From CAIKMD01 sp035277525 (lineage in GTDB: Bacteria; Pseudomonadota; Alphaproteobacteria; ATCC43930; CGMCC-115725): DNA of 7,421 bases. The notes below the pieces were generated by a model. The model did no database searches. It saw nothing but the letters and a program-made list of their open reading frames with translations, and had not been told where the DNA came from. The position numbers and the translations under genes were made by a program. The stretch spans positions 1 to 7,421 of the forward strand of contig DATEKH010000161.1 in assembly GCA_035277525.1 (NCBI GenBank), read 5' to 3'. Shown here one piece after another: positions 1 to 6,608 of this stretch (its first letter is position 1; each line of letters starts with the position of its first letter).

Positions 1-1
1 G

Positions 2-958
2 CTTTCCACCGTCTTGCTGTCGACGGGCGCTTTTGCCGCGACCAAGCTCGAAGTCAGCCTCTTTCCGAGCGCGGGCTGGGTTCTGCATATCGGCGAAACC
101 CAGGGCTTTTTTGCCAAGCAGGGTCTCGACGTGCATCCCGACCCAATCACCAGCTCCGTGGCGCAGATCACCGGCATGATGGACGGCAAATTCGATCTGG
201 GGCTCACGGCGCTCGACAATGTCATCGCCTATGATGCGGGCCAGGGTGCCGTGCCGCTCAAGGAGAAGGCGGATCTTTTTGCCTTCATGGGCGGCGAGGG
301 CGGCTCGCTCCATCTGATCAGCGCGCATGACATCAAGGCGGTCGCGGCCCTCAAAGGCAAACCGCTGGCGGTCGATGCCAAGACCACAGGCTTTGCATTC
401 ATTCTCTATCACATGCTCGAGCTGAAGGGTCTGCATCAGGGCGATTACGAGCTTGTCGCCGTCGGCAGCTCGCAGAAGCGCTACCAGGCGCTCTTGGACG
501 GGAAGGCCGCCGGCGCGCTGCTCGACCGGCCTTTCGACGGCTTCGCGGAAGCCAAGGGCTTCAACGACCTAGGCAACATGCGCGAGGTGCTGCCGCATTA
601 TCAGTCGAGCGTCGGCATGGCGCGGCGCGCCTGGGCCAAGGATCATCGGGCCGAGCTCGTCGGCTTCATCCGCGGCTATGTCGAAGCCGGGCGCTGGCTG
701 TTCGACAAGCGCAACAAGGACGCGGCGATCGGCGTGTTGATGGACACGACTCCGAACCTCGCGCGCGAAGGCGCCGAGCGCATTTACGCCGACACGACAG
801 GCCAGGGCAGCACGACCTCGCCGGAAGCGACGCTCGATCGCAAGGGCGTCGCGACAGTCGTGGCCTTGCGCAGCCGTTACGGCGAACCCAAGCGCAAGCT
901 CGATGCCAAGGAATTCTACGACCTGAGCTTCTACCGCGCGGCGTTGAAGACGAAATAA
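2..958 (+). CDS. ABC transporter substrate-binding protein, NMT1/THI5-like (5' partial)
   Basis: Probable periplasmic binding protein that captures a small solute and delivers it to an ABC importer. The family includes binders of sulfonates, nitrate, taurine and pyrimidine/thiamine precursors; the ligand cannot be told from sequence alone. The frame is open from the left edge, and the first codons read LSTVLLSTGAFA followed by ATKLEV, which is the hydrophobic end of a signal peptide with an AFA-type cleavage site. The true start is therefore upstream, and the TTG at position 14 is not it. The mature part opens with a strand (KLEVSLFPSAGW), then GFFAKQGLDV, the usual 'enzyme-like' early motif of the family, and GKFDLGLTALDNVIAY, the second lobe-forming segment. 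About 305 mature residues is a normal length. No permease or ATPase is visible; since the next genes run the opposite way, any partners must lie to the left. Family call is firm, substrate unknown. Confidence 0.85.
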   Translation, partial: LSTVLLSTGAFAATKLEVSLFPSAGWVLHIGETQGFFAKQGLDVHPDPITSSVAQITGMMDGKFDLGLTALDNVIAYDAGQGAVPLKEKADLFAFMGGEGGSLHLISAHDIKAVAALKGKPLAVDAKTTGFAFILYHMLELKGLHQGDYELVAVGSSQKRYQALLDGKAAGALLDRPFDGFAEAKGFNDLGNMREVLPHYQSSVGMARRAWAKDHRAELVGFIRGYVEAGRWLFDKRNKDAAIGVLMDTTPNLAREGAERIYADTTGQGSTTSPEATLDRKGVATVVALRSRYGEPKRKLDAKEFYDLSFYRAALKTK

Positions 959-977
959 GCGGACAGCGCGGCCTGGG

Positions 978-1430
978 TCAGAGCAAGAGCGCCTTTTCCA
1001 GCGTGAGCAGCCGGCGCTTCGTTTCAACCCCGCCCTCGCCGCTATAGCCGCCGAGCTCGCCATCGGCGCCGGTGACGCGGTGGCATGGCAGGAGGATCGG
1101 CAAGGGATTGCGCGCGCAGGCGCGGCCGATCGCACGCGGGCTGAGCGCGAGGGTGCGGGCGAGCTCGCCATAGCTGCGCGTCTCGCCATAAGGGATTGCC
1201 GCCATCAAAGTCCAGACACGCTGCTCGCTGGGCGAACCGCTCGGCGCCAACGGCAAATCGAAGGAGCGCCGCCGCCCGGCGAAATAGGCTTCGAGCTGGC
1301 GCTTTGCCTGGTGCAGCAAGGGCGACGCCTTGCCCGCCGATTTTCCGCCCCAGATCAGCGCCGTGATGGCGCCATTCTCTTCAAAGAGTGTGAGGCGACC
1401 CACCGGGCTGGCGAAGGAGAGCCGCGCCAT
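978..1430 (-). CDS. ogt: Methylated-DNA--[protein]-cysteine S-methyltransferase (O6-alkylguanine repair)
   Basis: Suicide DNA-repair protein that moves the alkyl group from O6-alkylguanine (and O4-alkylthymine) in DNA to its own cysteine. The 150-residue product carries the diagnostic PCHRV motif at residues 115-119 with Cys116 as acceptor. It is preceded by NPLPILL (Asn108) and by RAIGRA, whose Arg99 matches the arginine finger that fills the gap left by the flipped base. The SYGELA segment (Tyr87) and the LLTLE tail (Glu145) match the other active-site positions known in the family. The N-terminal domain is short, so the protein is slightly smaller than E. coli Ogt (171 residues) and has no Ada-type regulatory domain. 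The ATG is 3 nt after the stop of the upstream thioredoxin-domain gene. No strong Shine-Dalgarno is visible, so translation is probably coupled to that gene. The symbol ogt is used for the family; orthology to E. coli ogt was not tested. Confidence 0.93.
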   Translation of the reverse strand: MARLSFASPVGRLTLFEENGAITALIWGGKSAGKASPLLHQAKRQLEAYFAGRRRSFDLPLAPSGSPSEQRVWTLMAAIPYGETRSYGELARTLALSPRAIGRACARNPLPILLPCHRVTGADGELGGYSGEGGVETKRRLLTLEKALLL

Positions 1431-1433
1431 GGC

Positions 1434-3449
1434 TCAACGGCGCCGGGCCAAATCCGCGGCAAGCGATTGGGAATCGGTCAGCGGCAGCGAGCACACCGGA
1501 CCTTCGCAGACATAAGCCGTGGCGCGGCCGTTGATTTGCGGTTTGCCATGCGCGGGATGGTTGGGCGGCAGCTCGGCCCCGGGCGCCACAACGGTCAGGA
1601 CACGGTTGGGCAGGTTTTGAGCGAATGCCGCGCGGAGAAGCGCATCGGTCCCGGTCTCGCCGCGCCGGCCGATGACGACGATCTGAACGGCCTTGGCGAG
1701 CAGCTCGGCGGCGTTGAGCAGATTCGCATGAGCGAAGGCATAGCGCGTGATCTCGCCGCCGAACGCATCGAGCGTTGCCTGCGCGCGTTGGCGATAATCC
1801 TCCTCGCCGGTGAGATGGTAGAGCCGCGCCATGACTGCGGCCAAGGTTCCGTTTCCGGAAGGGTTCGGCTGATCGAGCGCGTTCTTGGCGCGCGCGATCA
1901 AGAGCTCGGCATCCGCGGCGGTGAAGAAGAAGCCGCCGCGCGGGTCCCAATACTGTTCGATCGCAATCGCGACCCAGCGGCGCGCGCGGTGTAAATAAGA
2001 CTCCTCGCCGGTCGCCTCGAGCAGCGCGAGCGCCGCCTGCGCCATGTTGGCGTAGTCGTCGAGGATGGCGCGGTGCTGGGCGCGGCCGCGCCAGGAATGA
2101 AGCAACTGCCCGTCGCCCGTGGCGAGCGCGCGGCCGATGAACGCAAAGGCCGAGGCCGCGAGATCGAGCCAATCCGCGCGATCGAAAATGCTCGCGGCGC
2201 GGGCAATCGCCGCGATCGCAAGCCCGTTCCAGTCGGCCAGCACTTTGTCGTCGAGGCCTGGCCGCACCCGCGCCTCCCGCACCTCGAGCAGCGAAGCGCG
2301 GTTGCGGGTGAGCGCTGCCTCGACCTCGGGCGCTGCCGGCGCGAGATGCGCCAGCCGGTTTAGGATGTTGTGTCCCTCCCAGTTCCCGCCGGCGCTGACA
2401 TCGTAGAATTCCTTGAACCGCGCCGCGTCGGCGCCGAGCACGCCATCGATCTCGCCCTCGCTCCAGACGTAGAACTTGCCCTCTTCGTGCTCGCTGTCGG
2501 CGTCGAGGCTCGAGGCGAAGCCGCCCTCGGGCAGGCGTATCTCGCGCGCAAGCCAAGCGATCGTTTCGGCGATTCGTGCGGCGTAAAGCGGGCTCTTCGT
2601 GTCCTGCCACGCCGCGCAGAGCAGGTCGATCAGCAGCGCGTTGTCGTAGAGCATCTTTTCGAAATGCGGGACGAGCCAGCGCGCATCGACCGAATAGCGC
2701 GCGAAACCGCCGCCCAGATGGTCGTAGATGCCGCCTTGCGCTATGTGATCGAGCGTCAGTAGCACGGCGTCGCGCGCGCCGGCGTTGCCGCGGCGCCCGG
2801 CGCGCCACAGCAGCGCGAGCGTTGGCGCTTGGGGAAATTTCGGCGCGGCGCCGATCCCGCCATTGACCCCGTCAATCTCGCCCAAGAGCCGTTCGGCCAC
2901 GCGGTCGATCAGCGCGAGGTCGATGCTCTCGCCCGGCTGCGGCGCGCCGAGCTGATCGAGGCCCTTGCGCAAGGCCGCGACGTTCTTCACGATCTGCTCG
3001 CGCTGCGTGCGATAGGCCTCCGCGATCGCCTCCAGCACTTGCGGCAAGCCCGGCCGGCCCCAGCGCGCCGTCGGCGGGAAATAGGTTCCGCCCCAGAACG
3101 GCTCGCCCTCGGGCGTCAAGAACATGGTCAACGGCCAGCCGCCCTGCTCGCCCATCATGCTGAGCGCGTGCATGTAGATCGCGTCGATATCGGGCCGCTC
3201 CTCGCGATCGACCTTAATGTTGATGAAGTTCTTGTTCATCTCCGCGGCGATCGCCGGATTGGCGAAGCTCTCCGCCGCCATCACGTGGCACCAATGGCAG
3301 GCGGCGTAGCCGATCGAGAGCAGGATTGGCTTGTCGGCCGCTCTCGCGGCCTCGAACGCCGCCGCGCCCCAGGGCTGCCAATGCACCGGATTGTCCTTGT
3401 GCTGCAGCAAGTAAGGGCTGGTCTCGTGGTCGAGCATGTTGCGCGTCAT
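1434..3449 (-). CDS. Thioredoxin domain-containing protein, SSP411/YyaL (DUF255) family
   Basis: A widespread but poorly understood cytosolic protein family, related to human SPATA20, that combines a thioredoxin-like domain with an alpha/alpha-barrel. The 671-residue length is typical. Residues 1-130 are the thioredoxin part: SPYLLQHKDNPVHW (11-24), the CHWC redox motif (51-54), VDREERPDID (80-89) and GGWPLTMFLTP (103-113) are family signatures. Residues from about 200 to 600 resemble the six-hairpin glycosidase or N-acylglucosamine 2-epimerase fold, with GGIYDHLGGGFARYS, PHFEKMLYDNA, SSLDADSEHEEGKFY and DKVLADWNGLA in family order. The C-terminus keeps the paired cysteines Cys648 and Cys653 (CEGPVC). 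No signal peptide or membrane segment is seen. The first ATG gives MTRNMLDHE; Met5 (codon at 3435-3437) is a possible alternative start, since neither has a clear Shine-Dalgarno. The gene leads a two-gene unit with the repair methyltransferase. A redox or sugar-modifying role is only inferred from the folds. Confidence 0.93.
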   Translation of the reverse strand: MTRNMLDHETSPYLLQHKDNPVHWQPWGAAAFEAARAADKPILLSIGYAACHWCHVMAAESFANPAIAAEMNKNFINIKVDREERPDIDAIYMHALSMMGEQGGWPLTMFLTPEGEPFWGGTYFPPTARWGRPGLPQVLEAIAEAYRTQREQIVKNVAALRKGLDQLGAPQPGESIDLALIDRVAERLLGEIDGVNGGIGAAPKFPQAPTLALLWRAGRRGNAGARDAVLLTLDHIAQGGIYDHLGGGFARYSVDARWLVPHFEKMLYDNALLIDLLCAAWQDTKSPLYAARIAETIAWLAREIRLPEGGFASSLDADSEHEEGKFYVWSEGEIDGVLGADAARFKEFYDVSAGGNWEGHNILNRLAHLAPAAPEVEAALTRNRASLLEVREARVRPGLDDKVLADWNGLAIAAIARAASIFDRADWLDLAASAFAFIGRALATGDGQLLHSWRGRAQHRAILDDYANMAQAALALLEATGEESYLHRARRWVAIAIEQYWDPRGGFFFTAADAELLIARAKNALDQPNPSGNGTLAAVMARLYHLTGEEDYRQRAQATLDAFGGEITRYAFAHANLLNAAELLAKAVQIVVIGRRGETGTDALLRAAFAQNLPNRVLTVVAPGAELPPNHPAHGKPQINGRATAYVCEGPVCSLPLTDSQSLAADLARRR

Positions 3450-3678
3450 CGGACGAGTTTAAGGCTTTTTTCACCGTCTCGTCAGGGCCGATTCGGCAGC
3501 CGCGCGGGTCAGCGCCGTGAAGCCGGCCGCGGTCTCCGCGCCGCGTTCGCGCGCGCCGCCGCTCTGCCGATAAGCTCTTGGTAAGAATTCCTTTTCCATT
3601 TTCCCGTCAAATGCTCGGGCGGCCAAGCGACCCGCCAGGCCGCGCGCCGGCTGCGCTTCATGTCTGCCGCGCGAGGGG
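3450..3678. other. Divergent intergenic region between the thioredoxin-domain gene and the glycan operon
   Basis: This 229-nt gap separates the start of the leftward thioredoxin-domain gene from the start of the rightward glycosyltransferase gene, so promoters for both directions should lie here. The most AT-rich patch is at about 3571-3613 (including AAGAATTCCTTTTCC), a plausible place for the rightward promoter. I could not match a -35/-10 pair with correct spacing. A second AT-rich patch at 3458-3471 lies just upstream of the leftward start. A short perfect hairpin (CGCGG-TCT-CCGCG, 3528-3540) is present, but such stems are common by chance at this GC content. No convincing conserved coding sequence or RNA gene is seen. 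Confidence 0.5.
3673..3678 (+). promoter_or_regulatory. Shine-Dalgarno (GAGGGG) of the glycosyltransferase gene
   Basis: GAGGGG lies directly against two consecutive ATG codons at 3679 and 3682. The core GAGG (3673-3676) is only 2 nt from the first ATG but 5 nt from the second, so ordinary spacing favours 3682 as the start. The two choices differ by one methionine. Confidence 0.6.
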
Positions 3679-4716
3679 ATGATGGTTCAGCCGCAATCAA
3701 AGCAGGTCGTCGCCGGCAGCCTTGAAGACCGCCAGCGCTTGATCGCCGATGCGTTTCGCGTACCCGACCTCTCGGTCATCATTCCGATCTATAACGAGGA
3801 AGACAATATCGAGCCGCTGTTCCAGCGCCTGATGGCGGTGCTGCGCCGCATCGGCCGGCCCTTCGAGGTGATCGCCGTCAATGACGGCAGCAAGGACGGA
3901 TCGCGGGCCGTCTTGAACGCGGTCGCGGCGACGACACCCGAGCTCAAGATCGTCGATTTCTGCCGCAATTACGGTCAGACCGCCGCAATGATGGCCGGCA
4001 TCGATCACGCTTCGGGACAGATCATCGTCTCGCTCGATGCCGATTTGCAAAACGATCCCGGCGATATTCCGGCTCTGCTGCAAAAGATCGACGAGGGCTA
4101 TGACGTCGCCTCGGGCTGGCGGATCGACCGGCAGGACGCCGCCATCCGCCGCAATTTTGTGAGCCGCATCGCCAATCGCGTCATCTCGCGGATCTCGGGC
4201 GTGCACCTCAACGATTATGGCTGCACCTTGAAAGCCTATCGCGCGCAAGTCGTCCGCGGCACGCGGCTTTATGGCGAGATGCACCGCTTCATCCCGATCT
4301 ATGCCAGCTGGATGGGAGCCAAGGTGATCGAGGTCCCGGTGAGCCATCATCCGCGGCGCGCGGGCACGTCGAAATACGGCCTCGAGCGCATCGTCAAGGT
4401 CGTGCTCGATCTCATGGTCGTCAAATTCCTGGAGCGGTATTTCGTGAAGCCGATCTATGTCTTCGGCGGCTTCGGCGTGATCTCGCTGGTCCTCTCCGGG
4501 ATCTGCTTCACGGCCCTGCTCTATCTCAAATTCGTCGACGGTCTGTCGATGATCCTAACGCCGCTGCCCCTCCTCAGCGCCATGACTTTTCTCGTCGGCA
4601 TTCTGAGCATCCTGATGGGGCTGCTCGCAGAAATGCTGTCGCGCACCTATTTCGAATCCCAGGGCCGCAGCGCCTATGTCGTGCGCGAGCGCGTCAATTT
4701 TCCGGCGCATGAGTGA
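3679..4716 (+). CDS. Polyprenyl-phosphate glycosyltransferase, family 2 (ArnC/GtrB/DPM1-like)
   Basis: Likely transfers a sugar from a nucleotide donor to undecaprenyl phosphate at the inner face of the inner membrane, giving a lipid-linked sugar for cell-envelope glycan modification. The GT-A domain occupies about residues 30-245: LSVIIPIYNEEDN (31-43), the NDGSKDGS nucleotide-binding loop (68-75), the DAD metal site in SLDADLQNDP (118-127), and YGCTLKAYR (180-188) with HRFIPIYASW (202-211), both characteristic of the DPM1-like group. Two hydrophobic helices follow at about 259-284 and 296-320, and the tail has the R-S-A-Y-V-V-R-E motif (330-337). This layout is shared by ArnC, GtrB and CsbB, so the sugar cannot be assigned. 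The 30 residues before the domain are a slightly longer N-terminus than usual. The start may be the second ATG at 3682. The gene heads the operon, and its TGA overlaps the next start by one base. Confidence 0.9.
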   Translation: MMVQPQSKQVVAGSLEDRQRLIADAFRVPDLSVIIPIYNEEDNIEPLFQRLMAVLRRIGRPFEVIAVNDGSKDGSRAVLNAVAATTPELKIVDFCRNYGQTAAMMAGIDHASGQIIVSLDADLQNDPGDIPALLQKIDEGYDVASGWRIDRQDAAIRRNFVSRIANRVISRISGVHLNDYGCTLKAYRAQVVRGTRLYGEMHRFIPIYASWMGAKVIEVPVSHHPRRAGTSKYGLERIVKVVLDLMVVKFLERYFVKPIYVFGGFGVISLVLSGICFTALLYLKFVDGLSMILTPLPLLSAMTFLVGILSILMGLLAEMLSRTYFESQGRSAYVVRERVNFPAHE

Positions 4717-4718
4717 TG
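4714..4718 (+). promoter_or_regulatory. TGATG stop/start overlap coupling the glycosyltransferase and amidotransferase genes
   Basis: The glycosyltransferase TGA (4714-4716) shares its final A with the ATG (4716-4718) of the amidotransferase. No strong Shine-Dalgarno stands upstream (only a weak GAG at 4711-4713), so the second gene is probably translated by reinitiation or coupling. This supports one transcript and a functional link. Confidence 0.7.
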
Positions 4719-6590
4719 TGCGGGATCGCCGGCTTCTTTGGAGAGGGTGATCGCACGGACATCGCGCGCATGACGCGGGCGCTCGCGCATCGCGGGCCGG
4801 ATGGCGAAGGGCTTTATGTCGATGCCCAAGCGGGCGTTTGTCTCGGCCATCGGCGCCTCGCGATCGTCGACCCCGAAGGCGGGCAGCAGCCGATGTGGAA
4901 TGCCGATCAGAGCATCGGCGTCGTCTTCAACGGCGAGATCTACAACCACAGAGAACTCCGCGCCGCGCTTGAAGCGCGCGGGGCGCGGTTCCGCTCCGAC
5001 CATTCGGACACGGAAGTCCTCGTCCATGGCTATGCGGAATGGGGCGAGGATTTGCCGGCGCGCCTCAACGGCATGTTCGCCTTCGCGATTTATGACCGCG
5101 CGCGACGGCGGATTTTCCTCGCGCGCGACCGCTTCGGCGAGAAGCCGCTCTATTATTACGTGGCACCCGGCGTCTTCGCCTTTGCCAGCGAGCTCTCGGC
5201 GCTTCGCTGCCACCGCGCCTTCGCCGGCACGGTCGATCCGCGCGCCCTGCAGCGGTTTTTCGCCTATGGCTATCTCCCGGCGCCAACCGCACTCTATCAG
5301 GGTTCGGCCAAGCTTCCGGGCGGGCACCACCTGACCGTCGATCTCACCGACGGAGGGTTCCGTATCGCGTGCTTTTGGCGCTTCCGGCTGGAGCCCGATG
5401 AAAGCCTGGGGGATGTCGCCGAGGAACGCCTTGCCGAAGAGCTGAGGCACCTCTTGTCGCAGGCCGCGTCGCGCCGGCTGATGAGCGATGTGCCGCTCGG
5501 GATATTTCTCAGCGGCGGCATCGATTCCGCCGCGGTGCTGGCCTCGGCCGGCGAGCGGCTTCCTTTGGGCGCGATCAAAAGCTTCACCATCGGCTTCAGC
5601 GAGCGGTCGTTCGACGAATCCGACGCCGCGCGCGCAACGGCCGAGGCGCTCGGCTCGGCCCATGCGGGAGAGACGCTCGAACTCTCGGCCGCGAAGGCGC
5701 TCGTTCCCGAAATTCTGTCCCGGCTCGACGAGCCCTTGGGCGACCCCTCGATCATCCCGACCTATCTCCTCAGCCGGTTTGCGCGCCGTCAGGTCACGGT
5801 CGCGCTGTCGGGCGATGGCGGCGACGAGCTGTTCGCGGGCTACGACCCGTTCCGGGCGCTGGCGCTCGCCGAGCACTATCGCAGGTTGGTCGCGCCGCCG
5901 CTCCATCGCGGCCTGCGCAGCCTCGCGGAGCTGCTGCCGCTGTCCCGCCGCAACATGAGCTTCGATTTCAAGCTGCGGCGCGCGCTCGCGGGCCTTTCTT
6001 ATCCGCCGGCCTTGTGGAACCCCATATGGATGGCGCCGCTCGAGCCCGCGGCGATCGCCGATTTGCTGCATGCGCCCGTGCGCGCCGAAGACGTCTATGG
6101 GGATGCGATCGCTTTGTGGGAAGAGGACGGGCGCAAGAGCATCGTCGACCGCACGCTCGAATTCTTCGCCAATTTCTATCTGCCGAACGACATCCTCATG
6201 AAGGTCGATCGCGCTTCGATGATGGTATCGCTCGAATCGCGCGCCGTGTTCTTGGACAACGATCTGGTCGATTTCGCGCGCCGCCTGCCCGCGCGGTTCA
6301 AATACCGCAAGGGCGAGCGCAAATACCTGCTGAAGCGGGCGATGCGGCCTCTGTTGCCGCGCGCCGTGCTCGAGCGGCCGAAGAAGGGCTTTGGCATGCC
6401 GATCGCCCTATGGCTGCGCTCGCTGACGCCGCCCGCGGCGCAGCCGCTCGCCGGTCTCGATGGCGACGCCATCGCTGCGGCCTGGCGCGAGCACCGCGCA
6501 GGCAAGCGCGATCATCGCCTGCTGCTGTGGTGCTGGTTGAGCTTGCGGAATTGCCTCGGCGGCGAGCCCGGCTACGCCGCGGCCGCCTAA
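4716..6590 (+). CDS. asnB: Asparagine synthase (glutamine-hydrolysing)-type amidotransferase, long form
   Basis: Two-domain enzyme that hydrolyses glutamine and passes the ammonia through a channel to an acyl-adenylate made with ATP. The product starts MCGIAGF; Cys2 must become the N-terminal nucleophile after Met removal, so the ATG at 4716 is the start and not the GTG at 4713. The class II glutaminase domain (about 1-200) has HRGPDG (25-30), HRRLAIVD (45-52), NGEIYN (72-77) and SDTEV (97-101), covering the glutamine-binding Arg, Asn, Glu and Asp. The synthetase domain has the PP-loop SGGIDS (266-271), SGDGGDELFAGY (from 365), DRASM (from 498) and KKGFGMP (from 556). All key residues are intact. 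At 624 residues it matches the long AsnB/AsnO forms common in exopolysaccharide and O-antigen loci rather than E. coli AsnB (554). Its neighbours suggest it may amidate a glycan or lipid carboxyl group; plain asparagine synthesis is not excluded. Confidence 0.93.
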   Translation: MCGIAGFFGEGDRTDIARMTRALAHRGPDGEGLYVDAQAGVCLGHRRLAIVDPEGGQQPMWNADQSIGVVFNGEIYNHRELRAALEARGARFRSDHSDTEVLVHGYAEWGEDLPARLNGMFAFAIYDRARRRIFLARDRFGEKPLYYYVAPGVFAFASELSALRCHRAFAGTVDPRALQRFFAYGYLPAPTALYQGSAKLPGGHHLTVDLTDGGFRIACFWRFRLEPDESLGDVAEERLAEELRHLLSQAASRRLMSDVPLGIFLSGGIDSAAVLASAGERLPLGAIKSFTIGFSERSFDESDAARATAEALGSAHAGETLELSAAKALVPEILSRLDEPLGDPSIIPTYLLSRFARRQVTVALSGDGGDELFAGYDPFRALALAEHYRRLVAPPLHRGLRSLAELLPLSRRNMSFDFKLRRALAGLSYPPALWNPIWMAPLEPAAIADLLHAPVRAEDVYGDAIALWEEDGRKSIVDRTLEFFANFYLPNDILMKVDRASMMVSLESRAVFLDNDLVDFARRLPARFKYRKGERKYLLKRAMRPLLPRAVLERPKKGFGMPIALWLRSLTPPAAQPLAGLDGDAIAAAWREHRAGKRDHRLLLWCWLSLRNCLGGEPGYAAAA

Positions 6591-6597
6591 AGGAAAC

Positions 6598-6601
6598 GGA
6601 G
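6598..6601 (+). promoter_or_regulatory. Shine-Dalgarno (GGAG) of the methyltransferase gene
   Basis: GGAG lies 7 nt before the ATG at 6609, within the 18-nt gap after the amidotransferase stop; a second AGGA is at 6591-6594. The good spacing fixes the methyltransferase start and shows that it has its own ribosome binding site. Confidence 0.75.
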
Positions 6602-6608
6602 ACGCATC

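Noticed and set aside
959..977. Possible bidirectional terminator between the convergent stop codons
   Set aside because: The 19-nt gap has no clear inverted repeat followed by a T-run in either direction.
1381..2808. Antisense-like 475-codon frame on the same strand as the thioredoxin-domain gene
   Set aside because: It is an alternative frame of a clearly real gene and reads as low-complexity Arg/Ala-rich sequence with no motif.
3528..3540. Perfect 5-bp hairpin CGCGG-TCT-CCGCG in the divergent gap
   Set aside because: It is too short, has no T-tract or known operator pattern, and is expected by chance at this GC content.
2829..3584. 251-codon + strand frame opposite the thioredoxin-domain N-terminus and extending into the intergenic region
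   Set aside because: Most of its length mirrors the real gene, the composition is Arg/Leu/Ala-rich, and no domain is recognised.
3571..3613. Candidate sigma-70 promoter in the AT-rich patch before the glycosyltransferase
   Set aside because: A TTGGTA at 3578 could serve as a -35 box, but no acceptable -10 box lies at the right spacing.
4674..6071. Long antisense frame (465 codons) opposite the amidotransferase gene
   Set aside because: It has no recognisable domain, is rich in Arg, Ala and Glu, and lies opposite a gene with intact catalytic motifs. This is the usual shadow in GC-rich coding DNA.
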